This document shows, one piece after another, positions 1-5,380 of a stretch of DNA of 8,128 nt. The notes beneath the pieces were generated by a model that was not told the DNA's origin, ran no database searches, and worked only from the letters and a program-made list of their open reading frames with translations. Made by a program: the position numbers and the translations under genes. This DNA is from Hyphococcus sp. (GTDB lineage: Bacteria > Pseudomonadota > Alphaproteobacteria > Caulobacterales > Parvularculaceae). Where the stretch lies: positions 1-8,128 of the forward strand of contig BQJH01000129.1 of assembly GCA_021604605.1 (NCBI GenBank). The letters are read 5' to 3'. Each line of letters begins with the position of its first letter. Position 1 is the first letter of the stretch.

Positions 1-46
1 GAATGAGTTCCTGCCAGTTTTTTTCAAGTACGTTTGAAAGGTCCAT
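1..46 (-). CDS. rpoA: RNA polymerase alpha subunit, N-terminal 15 codons (partial)
   Basis: Only the first 15 codons are inside the window; the gene continues past position 1. They read MDLSNVLEKNWQELI. The KNWQELI segment matches the conserved start of alphaproteobacterial RpoA, whose N-terminal domain dimerises and nucleates assembly of beta and beta prime. The place, directly after rpsK, is the standard alpha-operon position. The ATG is at 46-44. No other in-frame ATG, GTG or TTG lies just upstream. The ribosome binding site is weak: the upstream 46 nt are A/T-rich, with only a partial AAAGAG. The assignment depends on 15 residues plus synteny, but both agree. Confidence 0.9.
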   Translation of the reverse strand, partial: MDLSNVLEKNWQELI

Positions 47-92
47 AGAAATGTTGCTCTTTAAGCTGAATAATCTTGTTTAAACGCAGACT
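47..92 (-). other. rpsK-rpoA intergenic spacer
   Basis: A 46-nt A/T-rich gap. Many proteobacteria outside the alpha class carry rpsD (S4) here; there is no room for it. It contains the palindrome GTTTAAAC (78-85). I see no terminator or promoter, so rpoA is probably co-transcribed with rpsM and rpsK. Confidence 0.7.
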
Positions 93-485
93 TTAAACGC
101 GGCGGCGCTTACGAGGACGACAACCATTATGTGGAATTGGCGTGACGTCACGAATGATGGAAACAGTCAGGCCTGCGGACTGCAGAGCGCGCAAGGCGCT
201 TTCACGGCCAGAGCCCGGTCCTCGCACTTCAACGCTAACCGTCTGCATGCCATGGTCCATTGCTTTCTTTGCAGCATCCTCAGCAGCAAGCTGTGCTGCA
301 TAAGGCGTCGATTTGCGTGAGCCCTTAAAACCCATACCGCCAGCAGAAGACCATGAGATCGCATTACCCTGTTCGTCAGCAATGGTGATCATGGTGTTGT
401 TGAAGGACGCGTTTACATGAACGACGCCTGTAGAAATGTTTTTTCGTTCGCGGCGTTTAACGCGGCCGGCCGGTGCTTTTGCCAT
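93..485 (-). CDS. rpsK: 30S ribosomal protein S11
   Basis: S11 lies on the platform of the 30S subunit and contacts 16S rRNA near the E-site mRNA path, with S7 and S18 as neighbours. The protein is 130 residues, the usual length. A basic N-terminus (VKRRERKN, about 9-16) leads into the conserved core VVHVNASFNNT (21-31) and SAGGMGFKGSRKSTPYAAQ (47-65). The C-terminus is the family signature DVTPIPHNGCRPRKRRRV (113-130). The HNG triplet (119-121) is the site that in E. coli S11 becomes isoaspartate; conservation of that modification here is inference. The ATG at 485 follows AAGGA (496-500) with a 10-nt spacer, and this site overlaps the rpsM TAA, so the two genes are probably translationally coupled. 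Confidence 0.98.
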   Translation of the reverse strand: MAKAPAGRVKRRERKNISTGVVHVNASFNNTMITIADEQGNAISWSSAGGMGFKGSRKSTPYAAQLAAEDAAKKAMDHGMQTVSVEVRGPGSGRESALRALQSAGLTVSIIRDVTPIPHNGCRPRKRRRV

Positions 486-495
486 CAGGTGTTAA

Positions 496-500
496 TCCTT
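496..500 (-). promoter_or_regulatory. rpsK ribosome binding site overlapping the rpsM stop codon
   Basis: AAGGA shares its first two bases with the TAA stop of rpsM (499-501) and lies 10 nt before the rpsK ATG. Ribosomes finishing S13 would cover the S11 start, which suggests coupled, balanced synthesis. Confidence 0.75.
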
Positions 501-867
501 ATTTCTTCTTGCCGGCGATCGGCTTGGCCGGACCCTTACGGGTGCGGGCGTTGGTGTGTGTGCGCTGACCGCGGACAGGCAGACCGCGACGGTGACGCAA
601 GCCCCGATAGCAGGCCTGATCCATCAACCGTTTAATATTAATCGCGACCTCGCGGCGCAGATCACCCTCAACCATATAGTCGCGGTCGATGGCTTCACGA
701 ATCTGCAGAACTTCTGCATCGGAAAGGTCGCTCACGCGGCGTTCCATCGGGATGCCCACAGTTTCGCAAATCTCGACAGCTTTGGCTGCGCCAATGCCGT
801 GGATATAACGGAGCGCAATGGGAACGCGCTTATTCGTTGGGATATTGACACCTGCAATACGGGCCAC
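499..867 (-). CDS. rpsM: 30S ribosomal protein S13
   Basis: S13 sits in the head of the 30S subunit, forms the bridge to L5 of the 50S subunit, and its tail approaches the P-site tRNA. The 122 residues match the family length. MARIAGVNIP starts the protein, the helix-hairpin element YIHGIGAAKA spans 21-30, and the signature RGLPVRGQRTHTNARTRKG spans 94-112, followed by a lysine-rich tail (AKPIAGKKK). The start codon is GTG (865-867), unlike its neighbours. AAGGA (877-881) stands 9 nt upstream. The gene follows a 180-nt gap with a candidate promoter and structured leader and is the first gene of the alpha operon (rpsM-rpsK-rpoA). rpmJ, which precedes rpsM in many bacteria, is absent. Confidence 0.98.
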   Translation of the reverse strand: MARIAGVNIPTNKRVPIALRYIHGIGAAKAVEICETVGIPMERRVSDLSDAEVLQIREAIDRDYMVEGDLRREVAINIKRLMDQACYRGLRHRRGLPVRGQRTHTNARTRKGPAKPIAGKKK

Positions 868-876
868 GGATCTAAT

Positions 877-881
877 TCCTT
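877..881 (-). promoter_or_regulatory. rpsM ribosome binding site
   Basis: AAGGA with a 9-nt spacer to a GTG start. It lies 9 nt downstream of the 3' arm of the long-range stem at 891-898, so leader folding or a bound protein could affect its use. It supports GTG at 867 as the true start. Confidence 0.7.
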
Positions 882-890
882 TTACTTCGT

Positions 891-995
891 TCTCCGCCCC
901 GGCTCATCTGCCAGGGAGGCAATTTTCCATGCAACAAATCCCGCGTCGGCGCGAAGGTTTCCCGTGCCGTGCGAGCAAACTCCTGATGGCGGAGA
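891..995 (-). promoter_or_regulatory. Candidate structured 5' leader of the rpsM-rpsK-rpoA operon
   Basis: On the transcribed strand TCTCCGCC (995-988) is perfectly complementary to GGCGGAGA (898-891), giving an 8-bp GC-rich helix that closes an 89-nt interior. Inside are an imperfect stem centred on CGCG-CCGA-CGCG (953-942), extendable outward by G-U pairs and AAA/UUU (960-958 with 938-936), and a small hairpin TGCC/GGCA (921-918 with 912-909). The 5' arm begins one or two bases after the start expected from the promoter at 1003-1030. In E. coli the equivalent leader binds S4, encoded in that operon. rpsD is missing here, so S4 or another protein such as S13 or S11 could be the ligand; that is inference. 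The fold was derived by hand. Confidence 0.5.
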
Positions 996-1002
996 GCGCG
1001 TA

Positions 1003-1030
1003 GATATAGTCGTACGCACCCATCCGTCAA
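1003..1030 (-). promoter_or_regulatory. Candidate housekeeping sigma promoter for the rpsM operon
   Basis: Within the adk-rpsM gap the minus strand reads TTGACGG (1030-1024), 13 nt, then ACTATATC (1010-1003). This fits the Caulobacter sigma-73 consensus as I recall it (TTGaCgS, 10-14 nt, GCtANAWC), with one mismatch in the downstream box. In E. coli terms it is TTGACG, a 16-bp spacer, then TATATC, a fair -35 and weak -10. Transcription would start near 996-997 and give a leader of about 130 nt before rpsM. It would let the alpha operon be expressed apart from the upstream genes, though read-through from adk is also likely because no terminator is visible. Confidence 0.55.
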
Positions 1031-1047
1031 CCGTTTTCAGGCCCTAA

Positions 1048-1626
1048 TTAGCGCCTGATTTCACTCAAGATGGCGTCAATCTCGGCAGAAACCGCCTCAA
1101 CATCCCCCATCCCGTCTACAGCCTTCAAATTCCCTTGTTTTTCGTAGAAGGGAATCAGCGGCGCCGTCTGGTCTGCATAGACCTCAAGCCGCTTTTTGAA
1201 GGTTTCTTCATTGTCGTCAGAGCGGGCCCCGCCCGTCTCCTTGATGCGCTTTCGGAGGCGGTCCAGAAGGGCCCCTTCGTCAACGCGCAATTCTATCACG
1301 GCGTCGACCGCCAGCTCTTTCTTGGTCAGCATGGCGTCCAGCGCCTCAGCCTGAACCACCGTGCGAGGAAATCCGTCCAGTAAAAAGCCGTCAGCGCAGT
1401 CATCCTGCTCAATGCGCTCTTCCACCAGAGCCGCAACGATATCGTCAGAAACGAGGTCGCCAGCGTCCAAAACGGCTTTGACCTTCAGCCCGACCGGCGT
1501 TTCATCCTTTACAGCAGCCCTAAACATGTCGCCCGTAGAAAGCTGGGGGATTTTATAGGTCTCGACAATATGCGCGGCCTGAGTGCCTTTACCGGCGCCG
1601 GGAGGGCCTAGAAAGATGACAATCAT
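1048..1626 (-). CDS. adk: Adenylate kinase, short-LID type
   Basis: Adenylate kinase interconverts ATP plus AMP and two ADP in the cytoplasm and keeps the adenylate pools balanced. The 192-residue protein opens with the P-loop GPPGAGKGT (7-15). The AMP-binding region follows with QLSTGDMFR (28-36), and LLDGFPRT (82-89) is the conserved kinase segment. The LID around 124-150 (RLRKRIKETGG, then RSDDNEETFKKRLEVY) is short and has no zinc-binding cysteines, as in many alphaproteobacteria and unlike the long-LID E. coli enzyme. The ATG overlaps the secY stop as ATGA (1623-1626), and GGAGGG (1632-1637) inside the last secY codons is the ribosome binding site. adk following secY is a common arrangement. 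Confidence 0.98.
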   Translation of the reverse strand: MIVIFLGPPGAGKGTQAAHIVETYKIPQLSTGDMFRAAVKDETPVGLKVKAVLDAGDLVSDDIVAALVEERIEQDDCADGFLLDGFPRTVVQAEALDAMLTKKELAVDAVIELRVDEGALLDRLRKRIKETGGARSDDNEETFKKRLEVYADQTAPLIPFYEKQGNLKAVDGMGDVEAVSAEIDAILSEIRR

Positions 1627-2960
1627 CTGCGCCCTCCGCGCAATTTGGATTTCTTGATCAGGCTCTCATATTGCTGGGCCACGAGATGACCTTGAATCTG
1701 GGAGACCGTATCAAGGGTCACCGAGACGACAATGAGCAATGACGTACCGCCGATATAGACGGGTATCGACGCACTGTACCCGGCTTTCAACACTTCCGGC
1801 AGGATACAGACAAAGGTCAGATACATCGCGCCAATAACCGTAAGGCGGGTGACAACAAAATCGAGGTATTCCGCTGTTCTGGCGCCGGGGCGGTAGCCCT
1901 GAATAAAGCCGCCATATTTCTTTAGATTGTCCGCAACATCCTCGACGTTAAATACAACCGACGTGTAGATGAACGTGAAGCCAATGATCAGCGCAGCATA
2001 AAAGGCGATGTAAAGCGGCTTACCCGGCGCGAACAGAATGTTCAGTGTCTGCAGCCACTCAGGGGCCCCTTCGCCGATGGCGCCAAAAGCCGTCGCGGGC
2101 AAAAGCAGCAAAGACGAAGCAAAGATCGGCGGGATAACGCCTGATGGGTTAAGCTTTAGAGGCAAGTGAGACTTCTCACCTTGTGTCATCTTTTGGCCAA
2201 CCTGACGGCGCGGATACTGTACCAGAACCCGGCGCTGTGAGCGCTCCATGAAAACAACAAAGGCAATCAGAGAGAGCGCAAGGATCGCAATAATCAGGAT
2301 CGCGCCGCCACCGACGCCGGCGCCTGTACGACCTTGATCAAGGAGACCCGCAATCGCACGCGGCAGTTCGGCAACAATACCGGCGAAGATGATCAGCGAT
2401 ACGCCGTTACCAACACCGCGCGCGGTAATCTGTTCGCCAAGCCATAAAAGGAACATAACGCCGCCAACGAGCGTAACGACAGAAGTAACCAGGAAAAACG
2501 GTCCGGGGTTGGTGACAAAGCCCTGCCCCTGCAGGCTGACAGCAATAAAATAGCCCTGCATCGTCGCAAGAAAGACGGTCAAATAACGCGTATATTGATT
2601 GATCTGACGACGACCCTGCTCGCCCTCTTTCTTGATAGCCTCAAGAGATGGGATCACCGCCGACATCAACTGCATGATAATCGAGGCGGAAATATACGGC
2701 ATAATGTTGAGGGCGAAGATCGCCATCCGCTCAACCGCACCGCCGGCAAAGATATTCAATGTGCCAAGAAGACCGCCCTGCTGGCTTTGAAAGCCTTGCG
2801 CAAAAGCAGCCGGATCGATACCTGGCAGCGGTACAAACGTACCTAGCCGGTAAACGATCAACGCACCAAGCGTGAACAACAGGCGTTTTTTTAATTCTTC
2901 TGCTTTCGCAAAAGACGAAAGCGTCATGTTCGACGCAAATTGTTCCGCTGCGGATGTCAT
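1623..2960 (-). CDS. secY: Protein translocase channel subunit SecY
   Basis: SecY forms the inner-membrane channel that, with SecE and SecG, exports unfolded proteins with SecA and inserts membrane proteins from the ribosome. The 445 residues are full length and show the expected pattern of ten hydrophobic segments; TM1 is about 28-45. The plug/TM2 region GGAVERMAIFALNIMPYI spans 73-90, LGEQITARGVGNG spans 174-186, the cytoplasmic loop QRRVLVQYPRRQVG spans 242-255, and LPLKLNPSGVIPPIF spans 266-280. The C5 loop GFIQGYRPGARTAEYL (351-366) keeps the arginine that, in E. coli SecY Arg357, is needed for SecA-driven export, here also residue 357. The tail is basic (KKSKLRGGRR). AGGTG (2971-2975) is the ribosome binding site; the stop overlaps the adk start. 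Confidence 0.98.
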   Translation of the reverse strand: MTSAAEQFASNMTLSSFAKAEELKKRLLFTLGALIVYRLGTFVPLPGIDPAAFAQGFQSQQGGLLGTLNIFAGGAVERMAIFALNIMPYISASIIMQLMSAVIPSLEAIKKEGEQGRRQINQYTRYLTVFLATMQGYFIAVSLQGQGFVTNPGPFFLVTSVVTLVGGVMFLLWLGEQITARGVGNGVSLIIFAGIVAELPRAIAGLLDQGRTGAGVGGGAILIIAILALSLIAFVVFMERSQRRVLVQYPRRQVGQKMTQGEKSHLPLKLNPSGVIPPIFASSLLLLPATAFGAIGEGAPEWLQTLNILFAPGKPLYIAFYAALIIGFTFIYTSVVFNVEDVADNLKKYGGFIQGYRPGARTAEYLDFVVTRLTVIGAMYLTFVCILPEVLKAGYSASIPVYIGGTSLLIVVSVTLDTVSQIQGHLVAQQYESLIKKSKLRGGRR

Positions 2961-3065
2961 CTCAGCAATTCACCTGCTTTTTAAGGACGGGACACCAGTT
3001 CATCTGCGGGCTCATGTGGGGCTCAATCGACAAATCGCAAGCCCTGAGCCTATGCCCCGTTTATC
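2961..3065 (-). other. rplO-secY intergenic leader with alternative inverted repeats
   Basis: A 105-nt untranslated stretch ahead of secY. On the transcript GGCTCA (3050-3045) can pair with TGAGCC at 3025-3020 or with a second TGAGCC at 3014-3009, so two exclusive 6-bp stems are possible. No U-run follows, so it is not a terminator, and I see no convincing promoter. It may tune secY translation relative to the ribosomal proteins; the stems are short and the role is inference. Confidence 0.35.
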
Positions 3066-3533
3066 CTATTTCGCGTCTTGAACCGTTACAGAACCGCCTG
3101 CTTTTTCAACAGCGGCTTTGGCGCCAGCACTTGCATGGGCGACATCAATATCAATTTTTGCGCTCAATTCGCCAACACCGAGCAACCGCACGCCATCATG
3201 CGCACGGCGCAAAACACCCGCTTCAACCAGCGCGGCGCTGTTGATTTTTTGGCTCGCATCCAGCTTACCCGCATCAATGGCGGTCTGAAGGCGTCCAATA
3301 TTAATTTCAGCATATTTGGCTTTGTTGGGCTTGTTAAAGCCACGCTTCGGCAAACGCATATAAAGCGGCATCTGGCCACCTTCATATGCCCGAATGCCGG
3401 ATACGCCAGAGCGAGATTTTTGACCCTTTACGCCGCGACCGCCAGTTTTGCCTTTACCGGAGCCAATACCCCGGCCAACGCGCATGCGATTTTTGCGGGC
3501 GCCTTTATTATCGGAGAGTTCGTTAAGTTTCAT
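3066..3533 (-). CDS. rplO: 50S ribosomal protein L15
   Basis: L15 is an early-assembling 50S protein that threads through 23S rRNA. The ATG at 3533 gives 155 residues beginning MKLNELSDNKGARKNRMRVGR. The glycine- and lysine-rich extension GIGSGKGKTGGRGVKGQKSR (22-41) penetrates the rRNA, FNKPNKAKYAEINIGRL spans about 66-82, and the C-terminal family region KIDIDVAHASAGAKAAVEKAG is at 126-146. An in-frame TTG at 3563 would add ten residues that do not resemble the family, and GAGGA (3538-3542) lies just before the ATG, so the ATG is preferred. A 99-nt gap with a strong hairpin separates it from rpmD, unlike the tight gaps of most neighbours. It ends with TAG. Confidence 0.97.
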   Translation of the reverse strand: MKLNELSDNKGARKNRMRVGRGIGSGKGKTGGRGVKGQKSRSGVSGIRAYEGGQMPLYMRLPKRGFNKPNKAKYAEINIGRLQTAIDAGKLDASQKINSAALVEAGVLRRAHDGVRLLGVGELSAKIDIDVAHASAGAKAAVEKAGGSVTVQDAK

Positions 3534-3559
3534 TTTTTCCTCGACTTTCGACGGCCGCC

Positions 3560-3599
3560 ACAAAGGACAAAACCGCCTCGCCTGTTGATCGTCCTTTAT
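3560..3599 (-). promoter_or_regulatory. Stable hairpin upstream of rplO
   Basis: On the transcript the arms are ATAAAGGACGA (3599-3589) and TTGTCCTTTGT (3570-3560). They form an 11-bp helix, nine Watson-Crick and two G-U pairs, around an 18-nt purine-rich loop (3588-3571) containing CAGGCGAGGCGG. It ends about 18 nt before the rplO ribosome binding site. No U-run follows, so it is not an intrinsic terminator. A protein-binding or processing site is plausible; that is inference. Confidence 0.5.
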
Positions 3600-3630
3600 C
3601 GGACATTTTTAAATGGCGTTTGCTCGCCTG
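3577..3630 (-). repeat. Duplicated 8-mer CAGGCGAG flanking the rplO hairpin arm
   Basis: On the transcript CAGGCGAG occurs at 3630-3623 and again at 3584-3577 inside the loop of the rplO-upstream hairpin. Both copies contain GGCG, which can pair with CGCC at 3618-3615. The first copy makes a local hairpin with a 6-nt loop; the second would make a long-range or pseudoknotted contact. The repeat is short enough to be chance. Confidence 0.35.
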
Positions 3631-3632
3631 AT

Positions 3633-3821
3633 TTATTCTTCGACAACCTCAACCATGTGTGAGACTTTTCTGATCATCCCACGCACTGAAGGCGTATCTT
3701 CCAACTCGCTGACGCGGCCAATTTTGTTCAAGCCGAGTCCAACCAGCGTCGCGCGCTGGTCTTGCGGGCGCCGGATTGGCGAGCCCGTCTGGCGGATTTT
3801 GACAGTTTTCTTCGCAGCCAT
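3633..3821 (-). CDS. rpmD: 50S ribosomal protein L30
   Basis: L30 is a small 50S protein of ferredoxin-like fold that binds 23S rRNA. The 62-residue product is the normal bacterial length. It starts MAAKKTVKIRQTGSPIRRP, followed by the typical LVGLGLNKIGRVSELEDTP (26-44) and RGMIRKVSHMVEVVEE (47-62). The ATG at 3821 is preceded by AGGA (3831-3834), which overlaps the rpsE TAG stop (3833-3835), so S5 and L30 are probably coupled. The gene is followed by an unusually long, structured gap before rplO. Confidence 0.97.
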   Translation of the reverse strand: MAAKKTVKIRQTGSPIRRPQDQRATLVGLGLNKIGRVSELEDTPSVRGMIRKVSHMVEVVEE

Positions 3822-3832
3822 AATACTTTTTC

Positions 3833-4426
3833 CTATGCGGCGTCTGCAGCGTCAGCAGTGCTCGACTGTCCGCCGCCGGTGCGGCGCGTGAGAACATCAG
3901 ACACTTTTTTGCCGCGCTTAGACGCAATAGAACGCGGGCTGGTTTGGTTCTTCAACGCATCAACGGTTGCGCGAACCATATTGTATGGATTGGACGAGCC
4001 AATTGACTTCGCCACAACGTCCTGAACGCCAAGCGTTTCAAAAATCGCACGCATTGGGCCGCCAGCAATGATACCGGTTCCCGGAGGTGCTGCGCGCAAG
4101 ACAACTTTACCTGCGCCCCAACGACCAGACGCATCATGATGCAGCGTCCGCCCTTCGCGCAGTGGTACGCGCACGAGGTTGCGCTTTGCTTCCTGGGTTG
4201 CTTTACGGATCGCTTCCGGCACTTCGCGGGCTTTACCCTTGCCAAAACCAACACGGCCTTTTTGGTCGCCAACAACAACCAACGCCGCAAAACCGAAGTT
4301 CTTACCGCCTTTAACAACCTTCGCGACACGATTGATCGCTACGAGCTTGTCAACAAACTCGTCGCGTTCTTCGCGCTCGCCGCGGCCTCTGCCCCGGCCG
4401 CGTCCTCGTCCTTCATCACGCGCCAT
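3833..4426 (-). CDS. rpsE: 30S ribosomal protein S5 with an Arg-Gly repeat N-terminus
   Basis: S5 lies at the mRNA entrance of the 30S subunit with S3 and S4 and contributes to decoding accuracy and mRNA unwinding. The protein has 197 residues, longer than the E. coli form (about 167) because both ends are extended. Residues 6-16 are GRGRGRGRGRG, followed by charged EREERDE. The S5 RNA-binding domain begins FVDKLVAINRVAKVVKGG (24-41) and contains FGFAALVVVGDQKGRVGFG (44-62). The second domain holds GTGIIAGGPMRAIFE (116-130) and GSSNPYNMVRAT (143-154). A basic, then Ser/Ala/Asp-rich tail (TGGGQSSTADAADAA) ends it. AAGGGAG (4434-4440), overlapping the rplR stop, is a strong ribosome binding site with a 7-nt spacer. 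Confidence 0.97.
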   Translation of the reverse strand: MARDEGRGRGRGRGRGEREERDEFVDKLVAINRVAKVVKGGKNFGFAALVVVGDQKGRVGFGKGKAREVPEAIRKATQEAKRNLVRVPLREGRTLHHDASGRWGAGKVVLRAAPPGTGIIAGGPMRAIFETLGVQDVVAKSIGSSNPYNMVRATVDALKNQTSPRSIASKRGKKVSDVLTRRTGGGQSSTADAADAA

Positions 4427-4438
4427 CGAGTTACTCCC

Positions 4439-4804
4439 TTAGAATTTAAGACCAGCATCACGCGCGGCATCCGCCAGCGCTTTGATACGGCCATGATAAA
4501 TGTTTCCGCCACGGTCAAAGACGACATCTTTGACGCCCGCTTTAATCGCCCGCTCAGCAATCGCCTGACCAACCTTTGCAGCGGCGGCAGCGTCCGAGCC
4601 TTTTTTCACATCGTCGCGCAATGTCGCGTCAAGCGAAGAGGCAGAGGCAACTGTGCGGCCTTCTTTGTCGTCAATAATCTGCGCAGAGATATTCTTCGCA
4701 GAGCGGTAAACCGATAAACGCGGACGCCCATTCGCCACTTTTAAAAGCTTGGCGCGTGTCCGCTTTGTGCGGCTGTCTCGTTTTATTTTCTTCTGGTCAG
4801 CCAT
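4439..4804 (-). CDS. rplR: 50S ribosomal protein L18
   Basis: L18 binds 5S rRNA and, with L5, anchors it in the central protuberance. It is 121 residues long, the family norm. The N-terminus is very basic (KKIKRDSRTKRTRAK, 5-19), then RPRLSVYRSAKNISAQIIDD (27-46). A low-complexity stretch SDAAAAAKVGQAIAERA (70-86) leads to the diagnostic C-terminus FDRGGNIYHGRIKALADAAR (96-115) and GLKF. The ATG at 4804 is preceded by AAGGA (4815-4819, 10-nt spacer). The neighbours rplF and rpsE are the canonical spc order. Confidence 0.97.
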   Translation of the reverse strand: MADQKKIKRDSRTKRTRAKLLKVANGRPRLSVYRSAKNISAQIIDDKEGRTVASASSLDATLRDDVKKGSDAAAAAKVGQAIAERAIKAGVKDVVFDRGGNIYHGRIKALADAARDAGLKF

Positions 4805-4828
4805 GACCTTCTGTTCCTTATCGAAGCG

Positions 4829-5362
4829 TTACTTCTTCTTACCTTCTTTGCGGAAGATATATTCGTCTGAATACTTGACGCCTTTGCCTTTGTAAGGCTC
4901 TGGCGAACGGAAGGCGCGAATTTCAGCCGCCGTCTGTCCAACTTTTTGCTTGTCGATACCCGTAATGACAATTTCTGTTGGTTTCGGCGTGGCGATCTTG
5001 ATGCCGTCCGGAACCGCATAATCAATGTCATGCGAATAACCGAGCGCGAGGCTAAGCGATGAACCCTTCATCTGGGCGCGATAACCAACACCCACCAGTT
5101 CAAGGGTTTTGGTGAACTCAGTTGAGACACCATCAACCATATTCGCAATCCGTGTGCGGCACATACCCCACATTGAACGCGCTGGCTTGCTGTTATCCAC
5201 AGGCTTGATCGTGACTTCGTCATTTTCAAGCGCAACGAGGCAGAGATCGTTGACAACGAACTCCAACTCACCTTTTGGACCCTTGGCCTTAACCGCTTGA
5301 CCGTCGACCGAAATCGTAACGCCTTGCGGGACCGGGATCACTTTTTTACCGATGCGGGACAT
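4829..5362 (-). CDS. rplF: 50S ribosomal protein L6
   Basis: L6 sits near the sarcin-ricin loop, at the base of the L7/L12 stalk, and matters for elongation factor binding. It is 177 residues, full length. Two related domains are visible: the first from MSRIGKKVIPVPQGV to about 80, including WGMCRTRIANMVDGV (65-79); the second from LELVGVGYRAQMKG (87-100) through LALGYSHDIDYAVPDGI (105-121). The C-terminal family signature is SPEPYKGKGVKY (153-164), followed by a lysine tail KEGKKK. The ATG at 5362 has GAGGA (5373-5377) 10 nt upstream. An 18-nt gap separates it from rpsH. Confidence 0.98.
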   Translation of the reverse strand: MSRIGKKVIPVPQGVTISVDGQAVKAKGPKGELEFVVNDLCLVALENDEVTIKPVDNSKPARSMWGMCRTRIANMVDGVSTEFTKTLELVGVGYRAQMKGSSLSLALGYSHDIDYAVPDGIKIATPKPTEIVITGIDKQKVGQTAAEIRAFRSPEPYKGKGVKYSDEYIFRKEGKKK

Positions 5363-5380
5363 GACTTACCGTTCCTCGCC

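Noticed and set aside
904..930. Eight-codon reading frame (MENCLPGR) in the rpsM leader, possible leader peptide
   Set aside because: No Shine-Dalgarno sequence precedes its ATG and the peptide has no run of regulatory codons.
556..1047. 163-codon plus-strand open frame opposite rpsM and across the adk-rpsM gap
   Set aside because: More than half lies antisense to rpsM, the translation resembles no known family, and it runs through the candidate leader and promoter. It looks like a chance frame.
3534..3563. N-terminal extension of L15 from a TTG at 3563
   Set aside because: L15 proteins begin MKLNEL, and GAGGA stands directly before that ATG.
3078..3662. 194-codon plus-strand open frame opposite rplO
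   Set aside because: It is antisense to an unmistakable L15 gene and its gap, has no supporting ribosome binding site or motif, and is a codon-usage shadow.
4136..4717. 193-codon plus-strand open frame opposite rpsE and rplR
   Set aside because: It mirrors two conserved ribosomal genes and has no family features.
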